Below are positions 19,705 through 27,658 of a stretch of 64,000 nt of DNA, in pieces. This DNA is from Pseudorhodoferax sp965279475 (lineage in GTDB: Bacteria > Pseudomonadota > Gammaproteobacteria > Burkholderiales > Burkholderiaceae_C), in NCBI GenBank assembly GCA_965279475.1, contig CBDIIA010000002.1, positions 434,001-498,000 on the forward strand, given 5' to 3'. The notes beneath the pieces were generated by a model. That model was given only the letters and a program-made list of their open reading frames with translations. It was not told where the DNA came from and made no database searches. The position numbers were made by a program, and so were the translations under genes. The stretch's first letter is position 1, and each line of letters opens with the position of its first letter.

Positions 19705-20160
19705 TCAAGCTACGGCATCGGCACGGCCTTGCGCACGCGCTTCGGCCAGATCGGCTTCATGGCGGTCGCGCAGGGTCTTCGCCAGCGTGAAGGTGCAGGT
19801 GATCAGGTACAGCCAGCCGATGCCGAGAAAGGCCTTGTAGGTCTCGCTCACGTCCATGCGGTACAGGCCCCAGCCCGTCAGCCCCATCGCCAGGAAGAAA
19901 CCACCCCACACGACGAACTTGAACATCGGCGTATCGGCTGCCGCGCCATCGGCGCTGCGCACTGCGTGGTCGCGCACGAACTTCGACAGCACGAACGCAG
20001 CGCTCAGGCAGAAGAAGTAGCCCATCACCATGAAGGCGCGGTCCAGGTCGCGGCCGGGCAGGGTGGCCAGCCCGACGCCGCAGAAGAAGACGGCCAGCAG
20101 AAATGAAATCCAGACCTGCAGGGTCCAGGCCTTGGTGTCGCGTTGCATCGGAACTTGCAT
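19705..20160 (-). CDS. YiaA/YiaB-family inner-membrane protein
   Basis: A 151-residue protein with four predicted transmembrane helices arranged as two repeats of the YiaAB two-helix domain: VWISFLLAVFFCGVGLATLP with MVMGYFFCLSAAFVLSKFVRD, then VVWGGFFLAMGLTGWGLYRM with FLGIGWLYLITCTFTLAKTLRD. The function of this family is unknown. The ATG at 20160 has a GGAGG Shine-Dalgarno six bases upstream; an inner ATG at 20148 is possible. It lies at the head of the minus-strand group with the two exported proteins. Confidence 0.82.
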   Translation of the reverse strand: MQVPMQRDTKAWTLQVWISFLLAVFFCGVGLATLPGRDLDRAFMVMGYFFCLSAAFVLSKFVRDHAVRSADGAAADTPMFKFVVWGGFFLAMGLTGWGLYRMDVSETYKAFLGIGWLYLITCTFTLAKTLRDRHEADLAEARAQGRADAVA

Positions 20161-20360
20161 TCCATCCTCCGGGGTTGTTGAACAGGACGCCAGTGTGGTT
20201 TGCCGACCGGACGCAGTCTCCTTTTATGATCTGAATGTCCGCCGACGATTCTCAAAGTCTCTTATTCCGATACTTTCATGCCGCAGGATGGCCGAGCTTG
20301 TATGATCCGGCGAGGGTCGCGGCCGCCCTTTTTCCTCGGCCGATTTCCGGGACATCCGCC

Positions 20361-20606
20361 ATGCACGAAGAGCCTCTTTCCAAGCGCGAGCTGATCAAGA
20401 ACGTGCTGCTGGCCGCAACCGGCGCGGGCCTGTCGGCGGCGATGCTGCAGCAGGCCGTGGCGCAGACGCCTGGCCCGACGGCCAGCCCACCCGTCGTCAA
20501 CGCGCCGGTCGGCCCTACCCCTATGCCGCAGGGCACCAACCCGCGCGCGCCGACGACCGACCGGGCCGCCTCCCCGCCGAAGGCACCCGCGAGCAAGGCC
20601 AAATAA
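20361..20606 (+). CDS. Small exported proline-rich peptide, unknown function
   Basis: An 81-residue product. It has a signal-like N-terminus (SKRELIKNVLLAATGAGLSAA, ending near AVAQ at residue 35), followed by a Pro/Ala/Thr-rich low-complexity tail with no fold I recognise. The start ATG at 20361 was preferred over an open frame extending to 20235. It precedes the glycosyltransferase gene by 62 bases on the same strand, but a functional link is not evident. Confidence 0.5.
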   Translation: MHEEPLSKRELIKNVLLAATGAGLSAAMLQQAVAQTPGPTASPPVVNAPVGPTPMPQGTNPRAPTTDRAASPPKAPASKAK

Positions 20607-20668
20607 CGGCATTGCCGCGGTGCCCGCGGGCCTGCCAGGCCCCCCACGGCCCCAGGTACGCTCGGCCC

Positions 20669-21565
20669 ATGCCCTCCCTGCCGCGCATCAGCGCCGTCGT
20701 GCCCAGCTGCAACGAAGGCGAGAAGCTGGAGCTGACGGTGCGCAGCCTGCTCGATGGCTGCGGCGCCTCCATCGAGATCATCGTGGTCGACAACGGCTCG
20801 ACCGACGGCAGCGCCGACTTCATCGACACCGCTCCGTGGTGCGCGTCCCGCGTGCGCCTGCTGCGGTATGCCGACCGGCTCGGCGTGGCCAACGCCCGAA
20901 ACACCGGCGCTGGCGCCGCGCAAGGCGAGGTGCTGGTGTTCAGCGATGCGCATGTGCTGTTCCCGCCCGGCTGGGACGCGCCGCTACTCGACGCGCTGGC
21001 CGACCCGTTGGCCGGCATCGTCTCGCCGCTGCTGGCCGGCTGGCCGGGCCAGCACTTCACCCCCTGCAGCGGTCAGCGCTGGACCAGCCCGCTGTTCCAC
21101 GCGTTCGAGTGGCTGCAGCCGACCTCGCCCGAACCGCATGCCGTGCCCTTGCTGTGCGGCGCGTTGCAGATGTTCCGGCGTGCGACCTTCGAGACCTTCG
21201 GCGGCTACGACAGCGGCATGGTCAACTGGGGCATGGAAGACCAGGAGATCTGCATGCGCTACTGGATGCTGGGCCTGGAGGTGCGCAGCGTGCCGGCGGT
21301 CACGGCGCGGCATTTCTTTCGCGACGCACACATCTACCCGGTGGCCTGGTACCACGTGCTGTACAACGACCTGCGCGCGGTGTACGCGCATTTCGGTCCC
21401 GAACGGGTGAGCCGCGTCGTCGCCGCGCTCGCGCCCTACGAAGGCTTCGCCAAGGCCTGCGCCGACGTGCAGGCCAGCGACATCTGGGACCGCCGCGTCG
21501 CACTCGACGCGCGCCGGGTGCACGACGACGACTGGTTCATGGACAAGTTCGGCATGACGGTCTGA
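20669..21565 (+). CDS. GT2-family glycosyltransferase resembling polypeptide GalNAc-transferases
   Basis: A 298-residue GT-A fold protein. The nucleotide-sugar pocket is marked by VVPSCNEG (residues 10-17) and VVDNGSTDGSADF, and the metal-binding motif is DAH (93-95, VLVFSDAHVLFPP) instead of the usual DXD. DXH plus the acceptor-side block GGYDSGMVNWGMEDQEICMRYW is the pattern of the GalNAc-T (GT27-like) clade. Single-gene context with no wall or LPS cluster nearby, so the acceptor is unknown. No transmembrane helix is seen. Confidence 0.83.
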   Translation: MPSLPRISAVVPSCNEGEKLELTVRSLLDGCGASIEIIVVDNGSTDGSADFIDTAPWCASRVRLLRYADRLGVANARNTGAGAAQGEVLVFSDAHVLFPPGWDAPLLDALADPLAGIVSPLLAGWPGQHFTPCSGQRWTSPLFHAFEWLQPTSPEPHAVPLLCGALQMFRRATFETFGGYDSGMVNWGMEDQEICMRYWMLGLEVRSVPAVTARHFFRDAHIYPVAWYHVLYNDLRAVYAHFGPERVSRVVAALAPYEGFAKACADVQASDIWDRRVALDARRVHDDDWFMDKFGMTV

Positions 21566-21601
21566 TTCGGATTCCCGTATGCGCAACCGCCGCGCCTGGC
21601 C

Positions 21602-23551
21602 TCACCCCGCCTGCAGCAGCCCCGCGACGTGGCTGTGCAGCAGCTCGGGCTGCACTGCCGCCGCCGGCAGCGCCGGCCCGACCTGCAAGCCGACCCGGCT
21701 CCACACGCCGCGGCGGAACGGCCGCACCATCGCATTGCCCTGCTCCACCCGGCTGAAGAACGAACCCCACAGATTGGTCAACGCCATCGGCACCACGGTC
21801 ACCGCCAGGCCGTCCTGCTGCGCCCGCTCCAGGATCTTCATGATGCCGCCCTTGAAGGGCTGCAGCGCGCCGTCCTTGGTGATGCCGCCTTCGGGAAAGA
21901 TCGCCAGCAGGTCGCCTTCACGCAGCACCTGGGCCGCCGCCTCGAACGCCGCCGCATAGGCCGCCGGGTCTTCCTTCTGCGGTGCGATCGGGATCGTCTT
22001 GGCCAGGCGGAACAGCGTGCCCAGCACCGGCACCTTGAAGATGCGGTGGTCCATCACGAAGCGGATGGGCCGCGGGCTCGCCGCCATCAGCAGGATCGCG
22101 TCGACGAAACTCACGTGGTTGCAGACCAGCACGGCCGGCCCGGCGACCGGAATGTGCTCGTCGCCCCGCACCTTGAAGCGGTAGACGAAGTGCGACAGCA
22201 CCCACGCGATGAAGCGCAGCAGGTACTCGGGCACCAGCATGAAGATGTAGAACGCCACCACCGCGTTGGCCAGCCCGGTGAACAGGAAGATCTGCGGGAT
22301 CGTGAACTCCGCCTTCAGCAGCGCACCGGCGATCACCGAACTTGCGATCATGAACAGCGCATTCAGGATGTTGTTGGCCGCGATGATGCGGGCCCGGTGC
22401 GTGGGCTGGCTGCGCAGCTGGATCAGCGCGTACATCGGCACGCTGTAGAGCCCGGCGAACAGGCTCAGCAGCGCCAGGTCGGCCATCACGCGCCAGTGGC
22501 CATGCTGGCCGAGAAAGGTCGACAGGCCCATGACCTCGGCCGCCGGCAGGCCGCGCAGCGCGAAGTACAGGTCGATCGAGAACACGCTCATGCCGATCGC
22601 GCCCAGCGGCACCAGGCCGATCTCGACATGGCGGCGGCTCAACACCTCGCATAGCAGCGAACCCGCGGCGATGCCGATCGAGAACACCACCAGCAGCATC
22701 GACGCGACCTGCTCGTTGCCGTGCAGCACATCCTTCGCGAGGCTCGGGAACTGGCTCAGGAACACCGCACCGAAGAACCACATCCAGCTGATGCCCAGCA
22801 GCGAGCGGAACACGACGATGTTGCCGTGCGCCAGCTTCAGGTTGCGCCAGGTTTCGGTGACCGGATTCCAGTTGATGCGCAGACCCGGGTCGGTCGCCGG
22901 CAGCGCCGGAATGAACTGCGCGACGATGCGTCCGACCAGCGCCAGCCCCACGCACGAGGTGGCTACCGCGCCGCGCCCGACGTCGGGGATCGCGATCAGC
23001 AGCCCGCCGACGATGTTGCCCAGCAGGATCGCGACGAAGGTGCCCATCTCGACCATGCCGTTGCCGCCAGTCAGCTCGCGCTCCGACAGCACCTGCGGCA
23101 GGTAGGCAAACTTGACCGGGCCGAACAAGGTCGAGTGCACGCCCATCAGGAAGGTGCAGCCCAGCAGGATCGGCACCTGCACCGCGACCTCCTTGCTCAT
23201 GAAGCCGTAGGCGGCCAGCAGCATGATCGCGACCTCGAAGCTCTTTACGAAGCGGATCACGCGCGTCTTGTCGTACTTGTCGGTCAGCTGGCCGCTGGTG
23301 GCGCTGAACAGCAGGAAGGGCAGGATGAACAGCGCACCGATCGCCAGCCCCGCCAGCGCCGGCGGCAGCCAGTCGAGGCTCAACTGGTAGGTCACCATCA
23401 CGGTGAACGCGAACTTGAACAGGTTGTCGTTCGCCGCCCCGGAGAACTGGGTCCAGAAGAACGGCGCGAAGCGGCGCTGGCCGAGCAGCGCGAACTGGTT
23501 GGGATGCGCATGCGGATCCACCGCGGACGGAGAGGTCGAGCTTGTTGTCAT
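21602..23551 (-). CDS. MFS transporter fused to a PlsC-type acyltransferase (lysophospholipid recycling)
   Basis: A 649-residue protein: an N-terminal 12-helix MFS domain (about residues 20-430; AANDNLFKFAF, GVHSTLFGPVKFAYLP) like LplT, then a 1-acylglycerol-3-phosphate acyltransferase domain with the HX4D motif NHVSFVD (about residue 465) and FPEGGITKDG. In E. coli, LplT flips lysophospholipids inward and Aas re-acylates them; here the transporter and acyltransferase are in one chain but the acyl-ACP synthetase domain of Aas is not. ATG at 23551 chosen over a longer open frame. Convergent with the glycosyltransferase. Confidence 0.88.
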   Translation of the reverse strand: MTTSSTSPSAVDPHAHPNQFALLGQRRFAPFFWTQFSGAANDNLFKFAFTVMVTYQLSLDWLPPALAGLAIGALFILPFLLFSATSGQLTDKYDKTRVIRFVKSFEVAIMLLAAYGFMSKEVAVQVPILLGCTFLMGVHSTLFGPVKFAYLPQVLSERELTGGNGMVEMGTFVAILLGNIVGGLLIAIPDVGRGAVATSCVGLALVGRIVAQFIPALPATDPGLRINWNPVTETWRNLKLAHGNIVVFRSLLGISWMWFFGAVFLSQFPSLAKDVLHGNEQVASMLLVVFSIGIAAGSLLCEVLSRRHVEIGLVPLGAIGMSVFSIDLYFALRGLPAAEVMGLSTFLGQHGHWRVMADLALLSLFAGLYSVPMYALIQLRSQPTHRARIIAANNILNALFMIASSVIAGALLKAEFTIPQIFLFTGLANAVVAFYIFMLVPEYLLRFIAWVLSHFVYRFKVRGDEHIPVAGPAVLVCNHVSFVDAILLMAASPRPIRFVMDHRIFKVPVLGTLFRLAKTIPIAPQKEDPAAYAAAFEAAAQVLREGDLLAIFPEGGITKDGALQPFKGGIMKILERAQQDGLAVTVVPMALTNLWGSFFSRVEQGNAMVRPFRRGVWSRVGLQVGPALPAAAVQPELLHSHVAGLLQAG

Positions 23552-23640
23552 GTGGTGTTCAGTTCGAGACGATGCGGTGAAAAATGTAGCCGTCAACCGG
23601 TAGCCGGCACAAGCGCGGATGCCCGGGCCCCAAGGCGTTG

Positions 23641-25059
23641 CTAGATGTCATAACGATCCCACAGCGCCTGGCTGAAGCGGGTGGCGCCCAGGCGGCGGCG
23701 CAACGCACGCAAGGCATCGGCCTGCGGATAGGCCGCCGCAAACTGCGCCGGCGTGGCGTGCAGCTGGTACGGCAGGTAGTAGCTGCCCTCGTGCGCCAGC
23801 GCCAGGCCGATCATCGCGCGTGTCCACTCGCCCACGGCCTGGGCCGCAGCCGGCGCCACACTCTGCTTGTAGTAGACGACGAACGAGAACACGTCTTCCC
23901 GGGCCCACGCCATCAGGGTCCGGCGGTCGGCCGGCGCGTGGCGGATCGACACGTTCAGCGTGCCGGTGCAGCTGCGCTGCAGCAGCGCGGCCATCTGCCG
24001 GGCGAAGCTGGCGAAGTGCCGCTCGGGCACGAAGTACTCCTGCAGCACATAGGTGCTGAAGGCGCGGCTGGCGGGCTCGAGTTCGGCCACGTCGCGGCTG
24101 GCCTCGTGGTTGCGCCAGACCACGGCCGGTTGCTGCTCCAGCGGCTCGACGACGTGGCGGCGCAGCGCGGCACCGCCGGGCAGCTCGCTCATCGCCCACA
24201 GGGCCGCCTGCTCCTTGGCATAACGCGCCTGCAGCGGCCGCAGGCGCGCCGGCTCGGTCAACGGTGCAGCGCTGCGGCGCCAGGTCACGCAGCGGGGCTG
24301 GCCGAAGTCGGGCGGCAGCAGGTTGGCGTTGTGCAGCAGCGCGGCGAGATCTGCAGCCACCGTCTGCCGGTACCAGGCAGGATAGTCGTCGAGTGCCACC
24401 TGCTCCGTGCTGCGGGCGATGGCGAAGTTGTCGTCCAGCGCCAGTTCGACCTCGGTCACCACGCCCACAGCGCCGTAGCCGCCGATGGCCGCGAAGAAGA
24501 TCTCGGCCTCGCGCTGTGGCGAGGCTTCGATCACCTCGCCATCGGCCATCACGATCTGCAGCGCCCGCACGCTGTAGACGATCGGCCCATGGCCCACGTA
24601 ACGGCCATGGCAGTTGACCGAGACCGAGCCGCCCACGGTGAAGTTGGCATAACTCTGCATCGTCCGCACCGCCAGGCCGTGGGGGTCGATCAAGGTCTGC
24701 AGCGCGCGCCAGCGCATGCCCGCCTGCACCCTGACGGCCTTGCCGACAGGGTCGAACCACACCAGCTGCTGCAGGCCGCGCAGGTCGAGCTGTAGCGCAC
24801 CGTCCAGCGCGGTCTGCCCGCCCATGCTGTAGCGCCCGCCGCCGATGCTGAGCCGGCCCGGCCAGCGCCGCAGCGCCTGGCGCACGTCGTCGGCGCCCTG
24901 CACCGCGACGATGCCGCCGGTGCGCACCGAGTAGACATGGGTCACGTTGCAGACCGTCAGCGGATCGGCTGGGCAGGTAGCGCGCGCCTCGGTGGCAACG
25001 GCCAACACCGCGCCGGCCAGGCTGCCAACGAAAGCCCTGCGCGTCGGCTTCGCCTCCAT
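23641..25059 (-). CDS. Exported FAD-linked oxidoreductase (VAO family)
   Basis: A 472-residue flavoprotein. It starts with RRAFVGSLAGAVLAVATEARA, a Tat-like leader, then an FAD-binding-4 domain: IGGGRYSMGGQTAL, NFTVGGSVSVNCHGRYVGHGP and AAIGGYGAVGVVTEVELAL, as in sugar-lactone and alditol oxidases. The C-terminal substrate domain is not assignable to a specific substrate. The ATG at 25059 is preceded by a near-perfect GGGAGGAAG Shine-Dalgarno, which decides the start over two upstream candidates. Divergent from the HTH regulator. Confidence 0.84.
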   Translation of the reverse strand: MEAKPTRRAFVGSLAGAVLAVATEARATCPADPLTVCNVTHVYSVRTGGIVAVQGADDVRQALRRWPGRLSIGGGRYSMGGQTALDGALQLDLRGLQQLVWFDPVGKAVRVQAGMRWRALQTLIDPHGLAVRTMQSYANFTVGGSVSVNCHGRYVGHGPIVYSVRALQIVMADGEVIEASPQREAEIFFAAIGGYGAVGVVTEVELALDDNFAIARSTEQVALDDYPAWYRQTVAADLAALLHNANLLPPDFGQPRCVTWRRSAAPLTEPARLRPLQARYAKEQAALWAMSELPGGAALRRHVVEPLEQQPAVVWRNHEASRDVAELEPASRAFSTYVLQEYFVPERHFASFARQMAALLQRSCTGTLNVSIRHAPADRRTLMAWAREDVFSFVVYYKQSVAPAAAQAVGEWTRAMIGLALAHEGSYYLPYQLHATPAQFAAAYPQADALRALRRRLGATRFSQALWDRYDI

Positions 25060-25220
25060 CGGTCTTCCTCCCAATTCAAGATTCTTGTGCATGCGTCGCA
25101 GTCTGCCCGCCGCGGAGCGCCTGGCGGGGAACAATACACGCCGCGGTCCGGCCGGCGACACCGGCAGTATCGCAAGCCGCTACCCTTGGCGCTATCTCCG
25201 CCCGCCGACCGCTACACCCC

Positions 25221-25952
25221 ATGAGCACCACCGCCGCCCTCGTCACCACCCTCAAGAAGGAACTCAAGGCCGCCCAGATGACCTATGCCGACCTGGCGCG
25301 CGCGCTGGGCATGGCAGAGTCCAGCGTCAAGCGCATGCTGGCCAAAGGCGACATGCCGTTGTCGCGCGTCGATGCGATCTGCCGCGCACTGAAGCTCGAC
25401 TTCGCCGAACTCGCCCGCCGCATCGCCGACACCCAGCCGCTGCTGGCCGAGCTGACACAGGAGCAGGAACGCGCCGTGGTCGCCGACAAGAAGCTGCTGC
25501 TGGTGGCGATCTGCGTGCTGAGCCAATGGACGCTGGAGCAGATGACGGGCCAGTACCGGCTGAGCGAGGCCGAGTGCATCAAGCACCTGGCGCAGCTCGA
25601 CCGCATCGGCATCATCGAGCTGCGGCCGCTGAACCGCTACCGGCTGAAGCTGGCCAAGGCGTTCCGCTGGCGCCCGCACGGCCCGGTGATGCAGTACTTC
25701 CGCGAGGAGGTGGTGCTCGACTATTTCGCCGGCGGCTTCGACGCGATGGGCGAAGGCCTGCTGCTGGTGCATGGACAGGTCAGCCGCGGCCTGGCGCCGT
25801 CGTTCCTCGAACGCCTGCAGCGGGTGGCGCAGGACTTTGCCCAGCAGCATCTGGCCGACCAGAAGCTGCCGGAGTCCGAACGCGAGGGCTACACGCTGCT
25901 GCTGGGCATGCGCAGCTGGGAGTTCGCGGCCTTTGCGGCGCTGCGGCGTTGA
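25221..25952 (+). CDS. XRE-family helix-turn-helix transcriptional regulator
   Basis: A 243-residue protein with an N-terminal Cro/C1-type HTH (residues 12-60; MTYADLARALGMAESSVKRML) and a C-terminal helical domain of about 170 residues with no known ligand motif (QYFREEVVLDYFAGGF). Such regulators occur singly in Burkholderiales chromosomes. Divergent from the secreted FAD oxidoreductase with a 161-base gap, which makes that gene a plausible target. Confidence 0.85.
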   Translation: MSTTAALVTTLKKELKAAQMTYADLARALGMAESSVKRMLAKGDMPLSRVDAICRALKLDFAELARRIADTQPLLAELTQEQERAVVADKKLLLVAICVLSQWTLEQMTGQYRLSEAECIKHLAQLDRIGIIELRPLNRYRLKLAKAFRWRPHGPVMQYFREEVVLDYFAGGFDAMGEGLLLVHGQVSRGLAPSFLERLQRVAQDFAQQHLADQKLPESEREGYTLLLGMRSWEFAAFAALRR

Positions 25953-26051
25953 CGGCCTGCAACGCCATGGGCTTATCGCGCAGTCGGCCTGCTAATGCAA
26001 AGGCCCGGCGCTGGACAGTGCCTGCGGCCGCCCCCCTAGAATCGCAACCTG

Positions 26052-26233
26052 CAGGAGAGTGAACGGCGTCAAGCCGTTCCACCGAAGGCGCAAACTCCCA
26101 TGAACGCTCAGGTCCCGTACTGCATCCACTGAAAGAGCCGTCTGAAGAGACACCATGCCCGCCATGGTGCACCGAAGGAGCAACCCGCTGGCGCGTGCCG
26201 GTGGCGAATCTCTCAGGTACCAAGGACAGGGGG
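26052..26233 (+). promoter_or_regulatory. Tandem glycine riboswitch
   Basis: Two gcvT-type aptamers in series. Aptamer 1 (from 26053) has GGAGAGTGAAC, the conserved core CACCGAAGGCGCAA (26080-26093 area) and the 3' element GCTCAGGT. Aptamer 2 (about 26143-26233) has AAGAGAC, GCACCGAAGGAGCAA, GCCGGTGGCGAATCTCTCAGGTAC and AAGGACAGGGGGA, the classic glycine-riboswitch 3' side. The tandem layout is the known cooperative or dimeric form. A TAGAAT at 26037-26042 with TGGACA 19 bases before it could be the promoter. It lies 93 bases before dadA, which it presumably controls. Confidence 0.92.
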
Positions 26234-26246
26234 AGCGGCAACTCCG

Positions 26247-26296
26247 GGCATGCGCCTGGGGTTGCTCGTATTGCACCAGCAACCCAGCGCCATGCC
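26247..26296 (+). promoter_or_regulatory. Expression-platform hairpin between riboswitch and dadA
   Basis: Immediately 3' of aptamer 2, GGGTTGCT (26259-26266) pairs perfectly with AGCAACCC (26278-26285); flanking GCATGCGCC and GCGCCATGC lengthen the stem to about 17 bp with a small bulge. No T-run follows, so it is not a simple intrinsic terminator. Position suggests that it forms or dissolves with ligand binding and affects dadA translation or transcript stability; this is inference. Confidence 0.55.
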
Positions 26297-26326
26297 TGGA
26301 GCGAATGACCGCTTCAGGAGTTCACC

Positions 26327-27658
26327 ATGCGCGTGACCGTTCTTGGCGCCGGCTTGCTCGGCGTCACTTCCGCTTATTACCTCAACCAGCTCGGCCACGA
26401 CGTGACCGTGATCGACCGCCAGGCCACGCCAGCGGCCGAGACCAGCTTCGCCAACGGCGGGCAGATCTCGGTCAGCCACGCCGAGCCCTGGGCCAACCCC
26501 GGCGCACCGCTCAAGCTGCTGCAATGGCTGGGCCGCGAAGACGCGCCGCTGCTGTTCCGCCTGCGCGCCGACATGCGGCAGTGGTTGTGGGGCCTGCAGT
26601 TCCTGCGCGAGTGCACGCCGGCGCGCACGCGCCACAACATCGCGCAGATCGTGCGCCTGGGCACCTACAGCCGCGACACGCTGCAGGCGCTGCGCCGTGA
26701 CATCGGCATCGCCTACGACGAGCGCACACAGGGCATCCTGCACTTCTACACCACGCAAAAAGAGTTCGATGCAGCGCAAGGCCCGGCCGAGCAGATGCGC
26801 GCGCTGGGTTGCGACCGCCAGGTGATCTCGGCCGACGAAGCCGTGCGCCTGGAGCCCGCGCTGCGCCACATCCGCCCGACGCTGGCCGGCGCCACCTACA
26901 CCCAGGAAGACGAATCGGGCGACGCCAACAAGTTCGCCCGCGCGTTGGCCCGACAGTGCGAAGCCAACGGCGTGAAGTTCCTGATGGGCCACCACATCAC
27001 CGCGCTGCGCGAGGCCGCGGGCCGCATCGACCACGTGGAGGTGACCGACTGCGAAGGCCGCTTCCAGCGCATCCGTGGCGACGCCGTGGTGCTGGCCATG
27101 GGAGCCTTCAGCCCGCTGCTGGCGCAGCCGCTGGGCATCCGTCTGCCGATCTACCCGGCCAAAGGGTATTCGGTGACGATGCCGGTGAAGGACGCGGCGA
27201 TGGCGCACCAGGTGAGCCTGACGGACGACGAGTTCAAGCTGGTGTTCTCGCGCTACACGTCGGACGGCAGCGACCGCCTTCCCGGACGTGATGTGCTCCG
27301 CGTGGCGGGCACGGCCGAATTCAACGGCTACGACCGCGACCTGAACGGCGTGCGCTGCGAGGCTATCGTGCGCCGCGTGGAACAGTTGTTCCCCGGTGCC
27401 GGCGACACCACGCAGGCCCGGTTCTGGACCGGCCTGCGCCCGGCCACGCCGAGCAACGTGCCGCTGATCGGCAAGACGAAGCTGCCGAACCTGTTCCTCA
27501 ACACCGGCCACGGCACGCTGGGCTGGACGCACGCCTGCGGCTCGGGCAAGTCGATCGCGCGCATCGTCAGCGGCCTGCAGCCCGAGGTCGACTTCGCGTT
27601 CACTGGCTTGCCCGCCAGTCAGGCGTTGTCGGTGAAGACCGTCAGCACGCCGGTATAG
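26327..27658 (+). CDS. dadA: D-amino acid dehydrogenase (DadA family) under glycine riboswitch
   Basis: FAD-dependent enzyme that oxidatively deaminates D-amino acids, passing electrons to the respiratory chain. The 443-residue product has the FAD motif VLGAGLLGVTSAYYL (residues 5-19), SFANGGQISVSHAEPW, and the C-terminal TGLRPATPSNVPLIG and GHGTLGWTHACGSGKS blocks of DadA. Length matches (about 430). CAGGAG precedes the ATG. The upstream tandem glycine riboswitch suggests induction by glycine, so glycine or related amino acids may be physiological substrates. Its 3' end overlaps the opposing FIST gene by 40 bases. Confidence 0.92.
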   Translation: MRVTVLGAGLLGVTSAYYLNQLGHDVTVIDRQATPAAETSFANGGQISVSHAEPWANPGAPLKLLQWLGREDAPLLFRLRADMRQWLWGLQFLRECTPARTRHNIAQIVRLGTYSRDTLQALRRDIGIAYDERTQGILHFYTTQKEFDAAQGPAEQMRALGCDRQVISADEAVRLEPALRHIRPTLAGATYTQEDESGDANKFARALARQCEANGVKFLMGHHITALREAAGRIDHVEVTDCEGRFQRIRGDAVVLAMGAFSPLLAQPLGIRLPIYPAKGYSVTMPVKDAAMAHQVSLTDDEFKLVFSRYTSDGSDRLPGRDVLRVAGTAEFNGYDRDLNGVRCEAIVRRVEQLFPGAGDTTQARFWTGLRPATPSNVPLIGKTKLPNLFLNTGHGTLGWTHACGSGKSIARIVSGLQPEVDFAFTGLPASQALSVKTVSTPV

